A DNA stretch of 64,000 bases, from NCBI RefSeq assembly GCF_017498505.1, contig NZ_CP071798.1, positions 744,001-808,000 of the forward strand, given 5' to 3'. The translations under genes and the position numbers were made by a program. Shown here piece by piece: positions 42,412 to 51,110 of the stretch (its first letter is position 1; every line of letters begins with the position of its first letter). The DNA is from Sporosarcina sp. Te-1. Its GTDB lineage: Bacteria > Bacillota > Bacilli > Bacillales_A > Planococcaceae. Below the pieces are notes generated by a model. That model saw only the letters and a list, made by a program, of their open reading frames with translations, was not told the DNA's origin and did not search any database.

Positions 42412-43917
42412 GTGGAAGAAAATGAAAAGAATACCCCTGGCAACGAGGAACAAAAAGAATATCAGCCACCTGCCAACCGATATATCCGTTTAAAACCATT
42501 CACTTTGGTCATGCTGATTTTCGGTTTAGTGCTCGCCAGTGCAGCCGTCACTTTTTTTGCACTGACGACCGGCGAAGAAAAAGTGGTGGAAGTTGTCAAC
42601 CCTCAAAACGCTACGGTAAATGAGCGAAAAGAATTCAAGAAATTCTATGACGCCTATGACGAAGTGAAAAAGAACTATTATGATGACGTAGACGAGGAGA
42701 AAATGATCGACGGGGCTATCAATGGCATGATTGAGTCGTTAGGCGACCCTTTCTCGGATTACTTGAATGAACAGGAAGCCCAACAATTAAATGAAAGCAT
42801 TTCTTCCAGCTTTGAAGGAATTGGTGCTGAAATCCAGGAGGCCAATGGTTACATTAAAGTCGTTTCTCCTATTAAAAATTCTCCGGCGGAACGTGCCGGC
42901 CTGCTGCCAAATGATTTAATCATGGCAGTCGACGGGAAAAGTATACATGGTATGTCTTCGTCTGAAGCGGTATTACTGATCCGGGGTGAGAAGGGGACGA
43001 CTGTAACTCTCTCTGTTCGCCGGGGAGAGGCAGCAGAACCATTTGATGTAAAAATTGAGCGGGACATCATTCCAGTCGAAACGGTTTACGCAGAAATGCT
43101 TGGAGATGGAATTGCACATATCCAAATCACAAGTTTTTCAGAGCATACCTATGATGAGCTGCTAACTGCTCTTGATGACATGGAGAAAGAGGGAATGAAA
43201 GGACTTGTTGTTGACGTGCGTCAAAATCCTGGCGGCATGTTAAGCACAGCCATCGATATTTCTGACCTCTTTGTCCAAGAGGGGAAAAATCTCTTCCAAT
43301 ATGAAGGCAAAGATGCCATGCCGGAAGTGTACGTTGCTTCGGACGGCAAAAAAGTAAAGGTTCCTGTCACGCTCGTAGTGGATGACGGAAGTGCGTCGGC
43401 ATCTGAAATTCTAGCAGGTGCGATGAAGGAGTCAGCCCATATTAAGCTGATTGGTATTAAAACCTACGGAAAAGGAACTGTCCAGACACCGAAAGACATG
43501 AAAGACGGTTCTAACTTGAAATTGACTACCGCTAAATGGCTCACGCCTGATGGCAACTGGATTCATAACAAGGGGATTGAGCCGGATATCGAAGTGCCAT
43601 ACCCTTCCTATGCTTCTTTACCTTACTTGGATCCATCCGAGGAAATGAAGAATGGCATGGTTTCTCCTACAGTTCAAGCTGCTGAAGAAATGCTCGAAGC
43701 TGTCGGCTATAACCCAGGCGAGATAGATGGCTTGTATGATAATAAGACCGAGCAAGCTGTACAGCAAATGCAAAAGGATCTTTCGTTGCAAGTGACTGGT
43801 ATTCTTTCGGGAGACACGACATTCGGCTTGATGAACAAGCTGCGTGAAAAAATCAAGAAAGACGATCCACAATTACAAAAGGCCAAGGAAGTTGTTTTGG
43901 AAGAGTTGAAGAAATAA
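42412..43917 (+). CDS. S41 family carboxy-terminal processing protease with PDZ and peptidoglycan-binding domains
   Basis: 501 residues from the GTG at 42412 (GAGGGGG upstream); an ATG at 42385 precedes the ribosome site. Layout: cytoplasmic tail, one membrane helix (about 32-52), helical cap (about 75-130), PDZ domain (SFEGIGAEIQEANGYIKVV... about 130-220), then the S41 core with VDVRQNPGGML, catalytic serine region DDGSASASEILAGA and lysine in KTYGKGTVQTP. The C-terminal 80 residues are a peptidoglycan-binding-1 domain (VQAAEEMLEAVGYNPGEIDGLYDNKTEQAVQQMQ). This matches CtpA/CtpB-type envelope proteases. It probably trims or activates extracytoplasmic proteins. Confidence 0.92.
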   Translation: MEENEKNTPGNEEQKEYQPPANRYIRLKPFTLVMLIFGLVLASAAVTFFALTTGEEKVVEVVNPQNATVNERKEFKKFYDAYDEVKKNYYDDVDEEKMIDGAINGMIESLGDPFSDYLNEQEAQQLNESISSSFEGIGAEIQEANGYIKVVSPIKNSPAERAGLLPNDLIMAVDGKSIHGMSSSEAVLLIRGEKGTTVTLSVRRGEAAEPFDVKIERDIIPVETVYAEMLGDGIAHIQITSFSEHTYDELLTALDDMEKEGMKGLVVDVRQNPGGMLSTAIDISDLFVQEGKNLFQYEGKDAMPEVYVASDGKKVKVPVTLVVDDGSASASEILAGAMKESAHIKLIGIKTYGKGTVQTPKDMKDGSNLKLTTAKWLTPDGNWIHNKGIEPDIEVPYPSYASLPYLDPSEEMKNGMVSPTVQAAEEMLEAVGYNPGEIDGLYDNKTEQAVQQMQKDLSLQVTGILSGDTTFGLMNKLREKIKKDDPQLQKAKEVVLEELKK

Positions 43918-43984
43918 GCTATTTCCCCTTGTGAAGCCACATGAATGGCTGATGAAACATCATGTTAAATAGTGATATGACAAT

Positions 43985-44046
43985 CGGCAGAGAGGCGATT
44001 CTCGTAGGCGACCGCCCACGAAAGCGCCATTCTCTGCCGCTTTTTC
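43985..44046 (+). terminator. Large multi-part hairpin terminator after the Ctp gene
   Basis: CGGCAGAGA (43985-43993) pairs with TCTCTGCCG (44031-44039), and within it GGCG/CGCC, CTCGT/ACGA and GGCG/CGCC helices stack nearly continuously; TTTTTC follows. Longer than usual for this genome. Confidence 0.75.
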
Positions 44047-44081
44047 TATGTAGACAATAAATGAAAGCGGGAGGCATCCAA

Positions 44082-44990
44082 ATGATCGATGTATATCTTT
44101 TCAGTGGCTTTTTAGGGAGCGGCAAGACTTCGTTGCTGTTGAACGTAATTAAGGAATTAAAACAACAAGGCAAACAACCAGCTGTGCTCATGAACGAATT
44201 CGGATCACTTGGTTTTGATTCGGATCAGGTTGGCCTAGAGGGGGATGTTCCGTTAAAAGAATTGTTAAGCGGCTGTATCTGCTGTACCGGTTCGGAGAAA
44301 ACGGAAGCCCAGTTGCAAGGTTTATTGGAGGACTATGATCATATCGATATCATTCTTATCGAGACGTCGGGAGCTGCCCATCCTGTTGAAGCGTTGGATG
44401 CTGTCTATTCACCGTTATTTGCTGATAAATTGCGAATCAAGGGTATCATCACAGTAGCAGACGTCAAGCGATGGATGGAAAGAGAAAGCTTGTCACCAAG
44501 GATCCGTTCTCTCTTTATAGAACAAATCCGGCATGCGAGTCTCATCTTGGCTAATAAAGCGGATCTAGTGACTGATTCCGAACTGGCAAACGTCACTGTG
44601 GAATTATCTCAATTAAACGGTACCGCACCAATCATTCAAACGATTAATGCGAAACTACCTTTTGCTTTTATTGAAAAAACTCTCAACGGAGGCCATTTTC
44701 AACAAGCGACAGACATAGTCTCAGGAAAAGGCGTTCCACTTAGCTCCAAGTTGATCACATTTGAAGAACCGGTGGATCAAGCAGAATTTGAGAAATGGGT
44801 TCGGTCATTGCCTGATACGGTTTATCGTATGAAAGGCTACGTACCGATCAAAGGGGCAGGACACCCTTACTTATTCCAATACGCCTATGGATTGGTCCAT
44901 TGGCTGCCGGAATATGTGAAGGTAGCGCCTCGCGTAGTTGTCATTGGTGAGGGAGTGCAACAGATTGAATACCACCCGCCGTATGCTTAA
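44082..44990 (+). CDS. COG0523/CobW-family GTPase, putative metallochaperone
   Basis: 302 residues from the ATG at 44082, with GGGAGG upstream. G3E GTPase motifs: Walker A SGFLGSGKTS (about 8-17), the metal-binding CxCC motif in LLSGCICCTG (about 67-71), Walker B/ILIETSGAAHPVE, and ANKADLV guanine recognition. A short CobW C-terminal domain follows (KGYVPIKGAGHPYLFQYAYGLVHW). Such proteins deliver zinc, cobalt or other metals. No Zur box was identified upstream, so the metal is undecided. Confidence 0.88.
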   Translation: MIDVYLFSGFLGSGKTSLLLNVIKELKQQGKQPAVLMNEFGSLGFDSDQVGLEGDVPLKELLSGCICCTGSEKTEAQLQGLLEDYDHIDIILIETSGAAHPVEALDAVYSPLFADKLRIKGIITVADVKRWMERESLSPRIRSLFIEQIRHASLILANKADLVTDSELANVTVELSQLNGTAPIIQTINAKLPFAFIEKTLNGGHFQQATDIVSGKGVPLSSKLITFEEPVDQAEFEKWVRSLPDTVYRMKGYVPIKGAGHPYLFQYAYGLVHWLPEYVKVAPRVVVIGEGVQQIEYHPPYA

Positions 44991-45174
44991 AATCGTCTAT
45001 TGTCAACCCCATCAAGCTTGCAATAATATGAGAGATATCCAATCCTGCCCAATCTGAGCGCTTTCATTTCCCTTAGTTCTCGTATTTTTGACGGAACTGG
45101 ATTGGTTGGCAGGTGTTGGAGATTCTCATTTCCTTCCTTACGTTATGATAGTTTACGAAGGGAGGAGTTATAAG

Positions 45175-45999
45175 ATGAAAAAATCGATGGCAGTCATCTT
45201 GCTCGGTTCGGCGCTACTTATGTCGAACAACCAAAACGCTGAAGCTTCTTATAATAATAACGAGAAAGCCCAAACTAAAGAGGATATTACATGTTACGTA
45301 TATCAAGGGAACCATGCATACAGCTTCACTAATCAGAAGGAAGCTCAAGAGTTCCTAGCGAACTACAAAACTCAATGGGAAAACTATTTCTCCAGTTTGC
45401 AAGGAAACAAACCGGTTATCAATAAGCCTGTGGAACAACAAAAACCAAGCAAGCCGGTTACACCAAGCAAGCCTAGTGAACAACAAAAGCCGACAACGCC
45501 AAGTAAGCCAGTAGAGCAAACAAAACCGGTTGAAAAACCACAGACTTCTGTTCCTGGTACGAATCAAAACACGAACTCCACCGTTACAGATAAGCCTGTA
45601 ACTACACCAACGACAACATCTGTTTCCGCGATTGAAAAAGCGGTGCTGGATTTGACGAATGCTGAAAGGCAAAAAGCAGGTTTGAAGCCGTTGGCAATTG
45701 ATGATAAATTGATGAACTCCGCTCGTGCAAAATCTGCTGATATGGCATCTAAAAAGTATTTTGACCATACGAGCCCGACGTACGGTTCTCCATTTGATCA
45801 GATGAAATCGTACGGAATTTCATACCGTTCCGCGGCTGAGAATATTGCAATGGGTCAGCGTTCTGCTGAAGAGGTTGTCAAAGCTTGGATGGCATCACCA
45901 GGTCATAGACAAAACATCTTAACACCTGGATTTACCCATATTGGAATCGGCTATGATGCGAATGGCAACTATTGGACACAACAGTTTATCCAAAAATAA
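45175..45999 (+). CDS. Secreted CAP-domain protein (YkwD-like)
   Basis: 274 residues from the ATG at 45175, with GGGAGGAG upstream; the upstream in-frame codons lack one. Signal peptide about 1-24 (ends NAEA-S). A short N-terminal domain (ITCYVYQGNHAYSFTNQKEAQEFLANYKTQWENYF) is followed by a Lys/Pro/Thr/Gln-rich linker (about 85-150) with repeated KPV-EQQ-KPS-KP units, as in wall-spanning proteins. The C-terminal 125 residues are a CAP/SCP domain with conserved LTNAERQKAGLKPL, AENIAMGQRSAEEVVKAWMASPGHRQNIL and HIGIGYD. Extracellular role unknown; some relatives are spore or cell-surface proteins. Confidence 0.9.
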   Translation: MKKSMAVILLGSALLMSNNQNAEASYNNNEKAQTKEDITCYVYQGNHAYSFTNQKEAQEFLANYKTQWENYFSSLQGNKPVINKPVEQQKPSKPVTPSKPSEQQKPTTPSKPVEQTKPVEKPQTSVPGTNQNTNSTVTDKPVTTPTTTSVSAIEKAVLDLTNAERQKAGLKPLAIDDKLMNSARAKSADMASKKYFDHTSPTYGSPFDQMKSYGISYRSAAENIAMGQRSAEEVVKAWMASPGHRQNILTPGFTHIGIGYDANGNYWTQQFIQK

Positions 46000-46008
46000 G
46001 ACGATGAA

Positions 46009-46041
46009 GACGAGACGGACTAGTTCTGTCTCGTCTTTTTC
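46009..46041 (+). terminator. Terminator after the CAP-domain gene
   Basis: GACGAGAC (46009-46016) pairs with GTCTCGTC (46028-46035), with inner GGAC/GTTC pairing, then TTTTTC. Confidence 0.8.
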
Positions 46042-46043
46042 TA

Positions 46044-46073
46044 TGAATAAAATCATTTGTTTTTACCGATATT
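46044..46073 (+). promoter_or_regulatory. Possible sigma-G-type promoter for the germination operon
   Basis: TGAATA (46044-46049) fits the forespore sigma-G -35 (TGMATA), and a poor -10 (CGATATT, near 46067-46073) lies at 17 bases. Expected for gerA-type operons, but the -10 agreement is weak. Confidence 0.25.
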
Positions 46074-46093
46074 GCCCTTATGAGGTGACAAAC

Positions 46094-47485
46094 ATGAAAC
46101 CGAATATTGAGCATGTGAAGAGACTAGTGTATGAAACGGATGATTTATTTGTAAAAATGATAGATTGGCCGTTTGAAGAGGGCATTATCTGTTACTTGAC
46201 ATCTCTAGTCGATGGCGGGGAACTAAATAAGCAGCTGGTGCTTTTAAAAAAGCAGGCAGAAGCTAAAACACAGAATTGGGCCATTTCTGCTGTATCCACT
46301 TCGTATCCTTATACCGATGGGAAGCTGCAAAATCTCCTCAGTCTCGGAGAAACAGCAATTATATTTCCTGAAGCAAATATAATTGTCGCCATCAATTTGA
46401 AAAAGGAACAGGCGAGAACGACAGACGAACCGGAGAATGAACATGTCATAAACGGTTCTCATGAGGGATTTATAGAGAATAAAGACACCAACATCGCTCT
46501 GATCCGAAAGCGACTCCTACGTGCTGATTTCGTTGTGAAACATATGTATATTGGAAATAAAAACAGTGATACCGTCACGTACACATATATTGCCTCTGTT
46601 GTAGATCCGCAGCTTGTGGAAATGGTAGAAAAGAAATTGAATGCCGTTTCATCGGATGAATTTTTCACTCCCGGCCAGCTGATCGAGTATTTAGAGGAAC
46701 ATACTTGGTCTCCCTTCCCTCAATTTCTTGTGACGGAACGGCCGGATCGAGTAGCATCTAATTTGTTGGAAGGCCGAATTGTCATCTTAATGGATAATTC
46801 GCCAGCAGCTGTTGTGGCACCGGTCACCTTGTTTTCTTTTTTTCAAACACCTGATGACTTCAACAGTCGGGTATTAGTCGGTTCCTTTTATCGACTGCTG
46901 CGCATATTTAGCTTAATTACTGCTATATTTCTGCCTGCTTTTTATGTTTCTGTTGTTAGTTTTCATTCAGAGATATTGCCAATAGAGATTAGTAAGCAGG
47001 TCAAATTGGCAATCAATGAAATACCCTATCGGCCTTTCCTTGAAGCAATCATACTTGAAGTATTCATCGAGCTGATCCGAGAAGCGAGTATGCGGCTTCC
47101 GACACCGATCGGGCAGACAATCGCTATTGTCGGAGGCTTGGTTGTTGGAGATGCAATTGTCAACGCAGGGCTTGTATCCAATTTGATGGTAATTGTTGTC
47201 GCCATGACTGCAATTTCTAGCTTCGTCATTCCTTCTGCGGAGATGAATATGACCATCCGAATTTTACGTTTTCCATTTATGCTTGGTGCTGCCCTATTCG
47301 GTTTCTTTGGTATGGTCATCGGGCTGTTGCTATTATTTATTCACCTTCTTAACTTACGTTCTTTGGGTAGACCTTATTTTTCACCTATCATTCCGTTTGA
47401 TTTAACTCGTTTCAAAGATATATTTGTTCGCCTGCCGTTTTTACGATTTCTTCACAGAAATAAAAAGAAAGGGGTACGTGAATGA
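46094..47485 (+). CDS. Spore germination receptor A subunit (GerA family)
   Basis: 463 residues from the ATG at 46094 (GAGGTGA upstream). The N-terminal 230 residues form the soluble NTD1/NTD2 region (LVYETDDLFVKMIDWP ... RPDRVASNLLEGRIVILMDNSPAAVVAPVTL), then four or five membrane segments (about 285-430) with the family motif RLPTPIGQTIAIVGGLVVGDAIV. The C-terminal tail is basic. It forms a nutrient receptor and ion channel in the spore inner membrane with the B and C subunits. Shorter N-terminal extension than B. subtilis GerAA. Overlaps the B gene by four bases. Confidence 0.92.
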   Translation: MKPNIEHVKRLVYETDDLFVKMIDWPFEEGIICYLTSLVDGGELNKQLVLLKKQAEAKTQNWAISAVSTSYPYTDGKLQNLLSLGETAIIFPEANIIVAINLKKEQARTTDEPENEHVINGSHEGFIENKDTNIALIRKRLLRADFVVKHMYIGNKNSDTVTYTYIASVVDPQLVEMVEKKLNAVSSDEFFTPGQLIEYLEEHTWSPFPQFLVTERPDRVASNLLEGRIVILMDNSPAAVVAPVTLFSFFQTPDDFNSRVLVGSFYRLLRIFSLITAIFLPAFYVSVVSFHSEILPIEISKQVKLAINEIPYRPFLEAIILEVFIELIREASMRLPTPIGQTIAIVGGLVVGDAIVNAGLVSNLMVIVVAMTAISSFVIPSAEMNMTIRILRFPFMLGAALFGFFGMVIGLLLLFIHLLNLRSLGRPYFSPIIPFDLTRFKDIFVRLPFLRFLHRNKKKGVRE

Positions 47486-48501
47486 AGTTTTCACTTACTC
47501 CCATCCAATTTTTTCTTATAATATTTCTTTTGCAGTCCGGGATTGTGTTTATCACATTCCAGACACGGCTCTTGGAAGCAGCGGGGCGTAATGCTTGGGT
47601 GATATTTATTTTTACCGGAGTATTTCAATATCTCTTGTTGATTCTTTATGAAAAACAGCATACACGATTTCTACCTGGCCCATTTGTTTTATTGTTATAT
47701 AAATTGTATTGGATTTATATCAATGTTCTATCCCTGACAAATATTTTGTACTCCTTATCTATTTGGCTTTATCCCAATACACCATCCATCGTCTTATTGT
47801 TATTCATGGTCATCGTGTCGTTTTACGCAAACTCCTGTAAGCCAGATACGTTAATTAATTTGCCAGTCATCATCATTCCTGCCATTCTAATATTTTTTGT
47901 CTCTTTACTCATTGCCTTACCGGACTTGGAATGGACTTGGCTTTTTCCGTTGGACCTGAAAGATTTTGAAATGGTTTGGAATGGTTTTCTGACATCCCAG
48001 TTGACGGTTGTCGGACTGGCATCTTTTTTATTCCTGAGAAAACGTGTCGTATCGGATGTAAAGATGATTGGTTGGCCCATTGCAATATATGCAGGCTTTT
48101 GGTTTCTCTTCTTTTTTATGTCATTGCTCGTTGTCCAGTTGTTTTTTCCAATTGAAACAATTGAGGTTGTACCACAAGCGTTGCTCTATTTGTTAAAATC
48201 CCAAAAGGTCAATTTCGTGGAAAGGCTTGATTTGTTTTTCTTATTTATCTGGATGATGTGGAGTATCATCACTGTTATTCTCTTTGCCTTTTTAATTCGT
48301 CTCGTCCATGCGGAAACGAACAAGGGGAAGAAATACAAATTTAACTTGTTGATCCATGCGATTTTTCTAATTGTTCCTCCTTTCTTTTCGACTCGTGATC
48401 GATTAGAGATGATCCGAGAACCTTTGCTGTATCTTCATCTATTTATTGTGGTAGTGCTTCCAATCTTTGTATTCATTAAAAATAGGAGACAAAAAACATG
48501 A
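47482..48501 (+). CDS. Spore germination receptor B subunit (GerAB/amino-acid permease family)
   Basis: 339 residues with ten hydrophobic segments over the full length; GAAAGGGG precedes the ATG, which overlaps the A-subunit stop. GerAB proteins belong to the APC transporter group and bind the germinant. The pattern (helix breaks in TPIQFFLIIFLLQSGIVFI and LDLFFLFIWMMWSIITVILFAF) fits. Germinant identity cannot be read. It overlaps the C subunit gene by four bases. Confidence 0.88.
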   Translation: MKFSLTPIQFFLIIFLLQSGIVFITFQTRLLEAAGRNAWVIFIFTGVFQYLLLILYEKQHTRFLPGPFVLLLYKLYWIYINVLSLTNILYSLSIWLYPNTPSIVLLLFMVIVSFYANSCKPDTLINLPVIIIPAILIFFVSLLIALPDLEWTWLFPLDLKDFEMVWNGFLTSQLTVVGLASFLFLRKRVVSDVKMIGWPIAIYAGFWFLFFFMSLLVVQLFFPIETIEVVPQALLYLLKSQKVNFVERLDLFFLFIWMMWSIITVILFAFLIRLVHAETNKGKKYKFNLLIHAIFLIVPPFFSTRDRLEMIREPLLYLHLFIVVVLPIFVFIKNRRQKT

Positions 48502-49574
48502 GGTTCCAAAAGGGGATAATCATTGTCATTCTGACGTTATTGCTAAGTGGTTGTTGGGATGAAACACAGTATAAAGATTTAACCATTGTGCCGTTTATCG
48601 GGATTGAAGGAGAAGAAGGGGAAATTACAGCGATGTTTGCATTTCCAACTTTCCAAAACGGGAAAATTGAATATTCCACCTCTCAAGGAAAAGGTGTTTC
48701 GACAAGAGCAGCTCGTTCCGATGCGAATAATCAAACAATGGAAGCATTGGATATGGCGCATTTGGAGGTTATTCTCATGTCAGCTGACTTAGCCAAAACG
48801 GACTTTGCCCCCTCATTGGACATGTTCTTCAGAACTCCTAGGAATCGAATTACAAGTTATATTGCACTTGTGGAAGGAGAAATGGCCACCTACTTTAACC
48901 CTCCTGGCAAAATGAAAAGCGACGTATCGTATTTTTATCCAGAATTGCTCAGGACTGTTGTACTCTATTCGTATGGTGCTAACTTTACACTTCAAGATGC
49001 AATGAAAACCATGTTTGATCCGGCTATTGACCTGTCGCTGCCATACTTGCGAATCAATGAGGAAACCGGAATACCGAAAGTTGTCGGCAGTGGACTGTTC
49101 AGCAAACAGCGATATACCGGGATAACATTGTCATCTTCTGAATCTATTTCTGCAGTTATCATGGCGAATCAAATGAACAAATATGCGAGAATGACCTTCG
49201 AATGGGAAAAGAAAAACACCCAAATCACGGTAAATGTGATGCGTGTGAAAAAGAAATGGAATATCGGTCTCGATAACATCACCGCTTCTTATCATTTAGA
49301 TGTATCTATCGAAGAATATGCGCCACATAATTTACATGAAAAAAAGAATCGGGAAGAGGTGGCAGCATTTCTTGAAACTACCTTTAAGGAGCATTTCGAT
49401 GCTGTTATAAAGAAGACACAAGAAGCGGAAAGCGATATTTTAGGGTTTGGCAGGAAAGTACGTGCGTTTCATCAGGATTTATGGAACAAAGATGATTGGC
49501 AAAAAACATATGCAGATTTGCCGATAGAGGTGGAAGTCAATGTCCGGATGAAGCTAACAAATATCACAGAATAA
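48498..49574 (+). CDS. Spore germination receptor C subunit (Ger(x)C lipoprotein)
   Basis: 358 residues. Lipoprotein signal with lipobox LLSGC (about residue 18) followed by WDETQYKDLTIVPFIGI, a near-universal GerC start. The C-terminal domain has VMRVKKKWNIGLDNITASYHLDVSIEEY and the closing helix FGRKVRAFHQDLWNKDDW. Translation is coupled to the B gene by a four-base overlap. The three proteins are expected to form one receptor in the spore inner membrane. Confidence 0.92.
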   Translation: MRFQKGIIIVILTLLLSGCWDETQYKDLTIVPFIGIEGEEGEITAMFAFPTFQNGKIEYSTSQGKGVSTRAARSDANNQTMEALDMAHLEVILMSADLAKTDFAPSLDMFFRTPRNRITSYIALVEGEMATYFNPPGKMKSDVSYFYPELLRTVVLYSYGANFTLQDAMKTMFDPAIDLSLPYLRINEETGIPKVVGSGLFSKQRYTGITLSSSESISAVIMANQMNKYARMTFEWEKKNTQITVNVMRVKKKWNIGLDNITASYHLDVSIEEYAPHNLHEKKNREEVAAFLETTFKEHFDAVIKKTQEAESDILGFGRKVRAFHQDLWNKDDWQKTYADLPIEVEVNVRMKLTNITE

Positions 49575-49612
49575 AAGGGCATTCCCTCGAAAAAATGGGG
49601 AAGCCCTTTTTA
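49573..49612. terminator. Bidirectional terminator between gerC and the MATE gene
   Basis: AAAAGGGCATTCCC (49573-49586) pairs with GGGGAAGCCCTTTT (49597-49610), with A and T tracts on both sides. Confidence 0.85.
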
Positions 49613-50959
49613 TTAGGAAGATAACCGATGCTGTAAACTTCGAAGCCGGAAACTGAGAATAATGGCACCTACGGTCAAACCGGTAATGAGGCCGACCCAA
49701 TAGCCTAGCGGCCCAAGAGTAGTAAATGTGGCCATCATATAGCCGACCGGCAAACCGATCAGCCAGAACGAGACTATACCCATCATGAAGGTGACATTGA
49801 CATCTTTATATCCTCTGAGTGCTCCTTGAATTGGCGCCTGCACTGCATCAGACAGCTGGAAAAGCGCTGCGAACAAGAAGAACTGCATAGATAATTTGAT
49901 GATAGCCAGATCCTTTGTATACAAAGAAGCGATTTGTTCCCGGAACAGAAGCAAAATAGCAATCGACAGGAAACTGAATGCTACTGCTAGCCCGATTCCG
50001 AGAATACTGTATTGTTTGGCATCCTGGTAACGCAAAGCTCCTGCTGACTGTCCCACCAAAATTGTCGCTCCCATGGAAATACTTAATGGCACCATATAAA
50101 GCAACGAAGTAAAATTCAAGGCAATTTGATGGGAGGAGATGACTTCTGTCGAGTATTTACTCATAAATAATGTAACGACCGAGAAAATACTCGTTTCAAC
50201 AAATATGGAGAGCCCAATTGGGACACCGATTTTTAGAATTTCCATTATTTTTTTGAATGAAAGGTGTTGCCAATGTCTGAACAGGGAATAGGCATGGAAG
50301 GGTTTTCGCTTCCATGCAATGGCAAAAGCGATGGATAAGACAATCCAATACGTAATCCCAGACGCATATCCGGCACCGGCACCTCCTAATTCGGGAAACC
50401 CGAAATTGCCATAGATGAGCAGATAATTAAGAACAATATTGATGGGTGCAGAGAGCAGGATGATAAACATCGATACCCTCGTTGCGCCTAACGCGTCAAA
50501 AAACGATCGAAGTACCGTATACATGAATAAAGGAATCAGCCCGACACTCATTCCCGTCAAGTATTTGGCCGCTACAATCCTAACTGGCTCATCAAGCGGC
50601 ATATGATGTAACATAGGCCGAACGCCGAATAGGATAATGAGGAAGACGACGACTGCAAGTAAAATAGAAACATATAAACCTTGCTGTACATTCGGCCGTA
50701 TGTCCTCTTCTTTTCTTCCTCCAATCAATTGGGCGATAATTGGGGTCAATCCGAGCAAAATGCCAGAAAGTCCAGTATATACCGGAACCCAGAAAGAGGA
50801 ACCAATTGTGACGCCCGCCAGATGGTATGTATCATAACGCCCTGTCATGAGAATATCGAAGAACGTCATTAAATAAAGTGCGACCTGCGTAATTAAAATT
50901 GGTAGGACTATTTTGGCAAAAATGCCTGTCTTTTTCTTAAGTGTAATCGATTCTGCCAA
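49613..50959 (-). CDS. MATE family efflux transporter (NorM-like)
   Basis: 448 residues with a TTG start at 50959, GGGGG seven bases upstream. Twelve membrane segments in two homologous halves. NorM/MATE features include VALYLMTFFDILMTGRYDTYHLAGVTIGSSFW in helices 1-2 (D in TGRYD), LNYLLIYGNFGFPELGGAGAGYA in the first half and the equivalent NVTFMMGIVSFWLIGLPVGY in the second. It exports cationic compounds using sodium or proton gradients; substrate unknown. Confidence 0.92.
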   Translation of the reverse strand: MAESITLKKKTGIFAKIVLPILITQVALYLMTFFDILMTGRYDTYHLAGVTIGSSFWVPVYTGLSGILLGLTPIIAQLIGGRKEEDIRPNVQQGLYVSILLAVVVFLIILFGVRPMLHHMPLDEPVRIVAAKYLTGMSVGLIPLFMYTVLRSFFDALGATRVSMFIILLSAPINIVLNYLLIYGNFGFPELGGAGAGYASGITYWIVLSIAFAIAWKRKPFHAYSLFRHWQHLSFKKIMEILKIGVPIGLSIFVETSIFSVVTLFMSKYSTEVISSHQIALNFTSLLYMVPLSISMGATILVGQSAGALRYQDAKQYSILGIGLAVAFSFLSIAILLLFREQIASLYTKDLAIIKLSMQFFLFAALFQLSDAVQAPIQGALRGYKDVNVTFMMGIVSFWLIGLPVGYMMATFTTLGPLGYWVGLITGLTVGAIILSFRLRSLQHRLSS

Positions 50960-51049
50960 TTCAAATCCCCCTTGTCATGCGGCAGTGATGGTTTTCAAGC
51001 TGTTAATTGGAGAAAGCGTCAATCGACTACTATTGTATCATGTTTTTTT

Positions 51050-51058
51050 TGCTATAAT
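51050..51058 (+). promoter_or_regulatory. Extended -10 promoter of the MurG-type gene
   Basis: TGC followed by a perfect TATAAT (51053-51058), 53 bases before the start. The -35 is poor, as is common with an extended -10. Confidence 0.55.
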
Positions 51059-51110
51059 AGCATGGAAGTACGAATAAGCATCTACTTGACAATTGAGGTG
51101 AACGGCCAAT

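Noticed and set aside
45421..45610. Repeat array resembling a CRISPR or minisatellite
   Set aside because: The repeated AAGCC/CAACAAAA units are in frame and encode the Lys/Pro/Gln/Thr linker of the CAP-domain protein.
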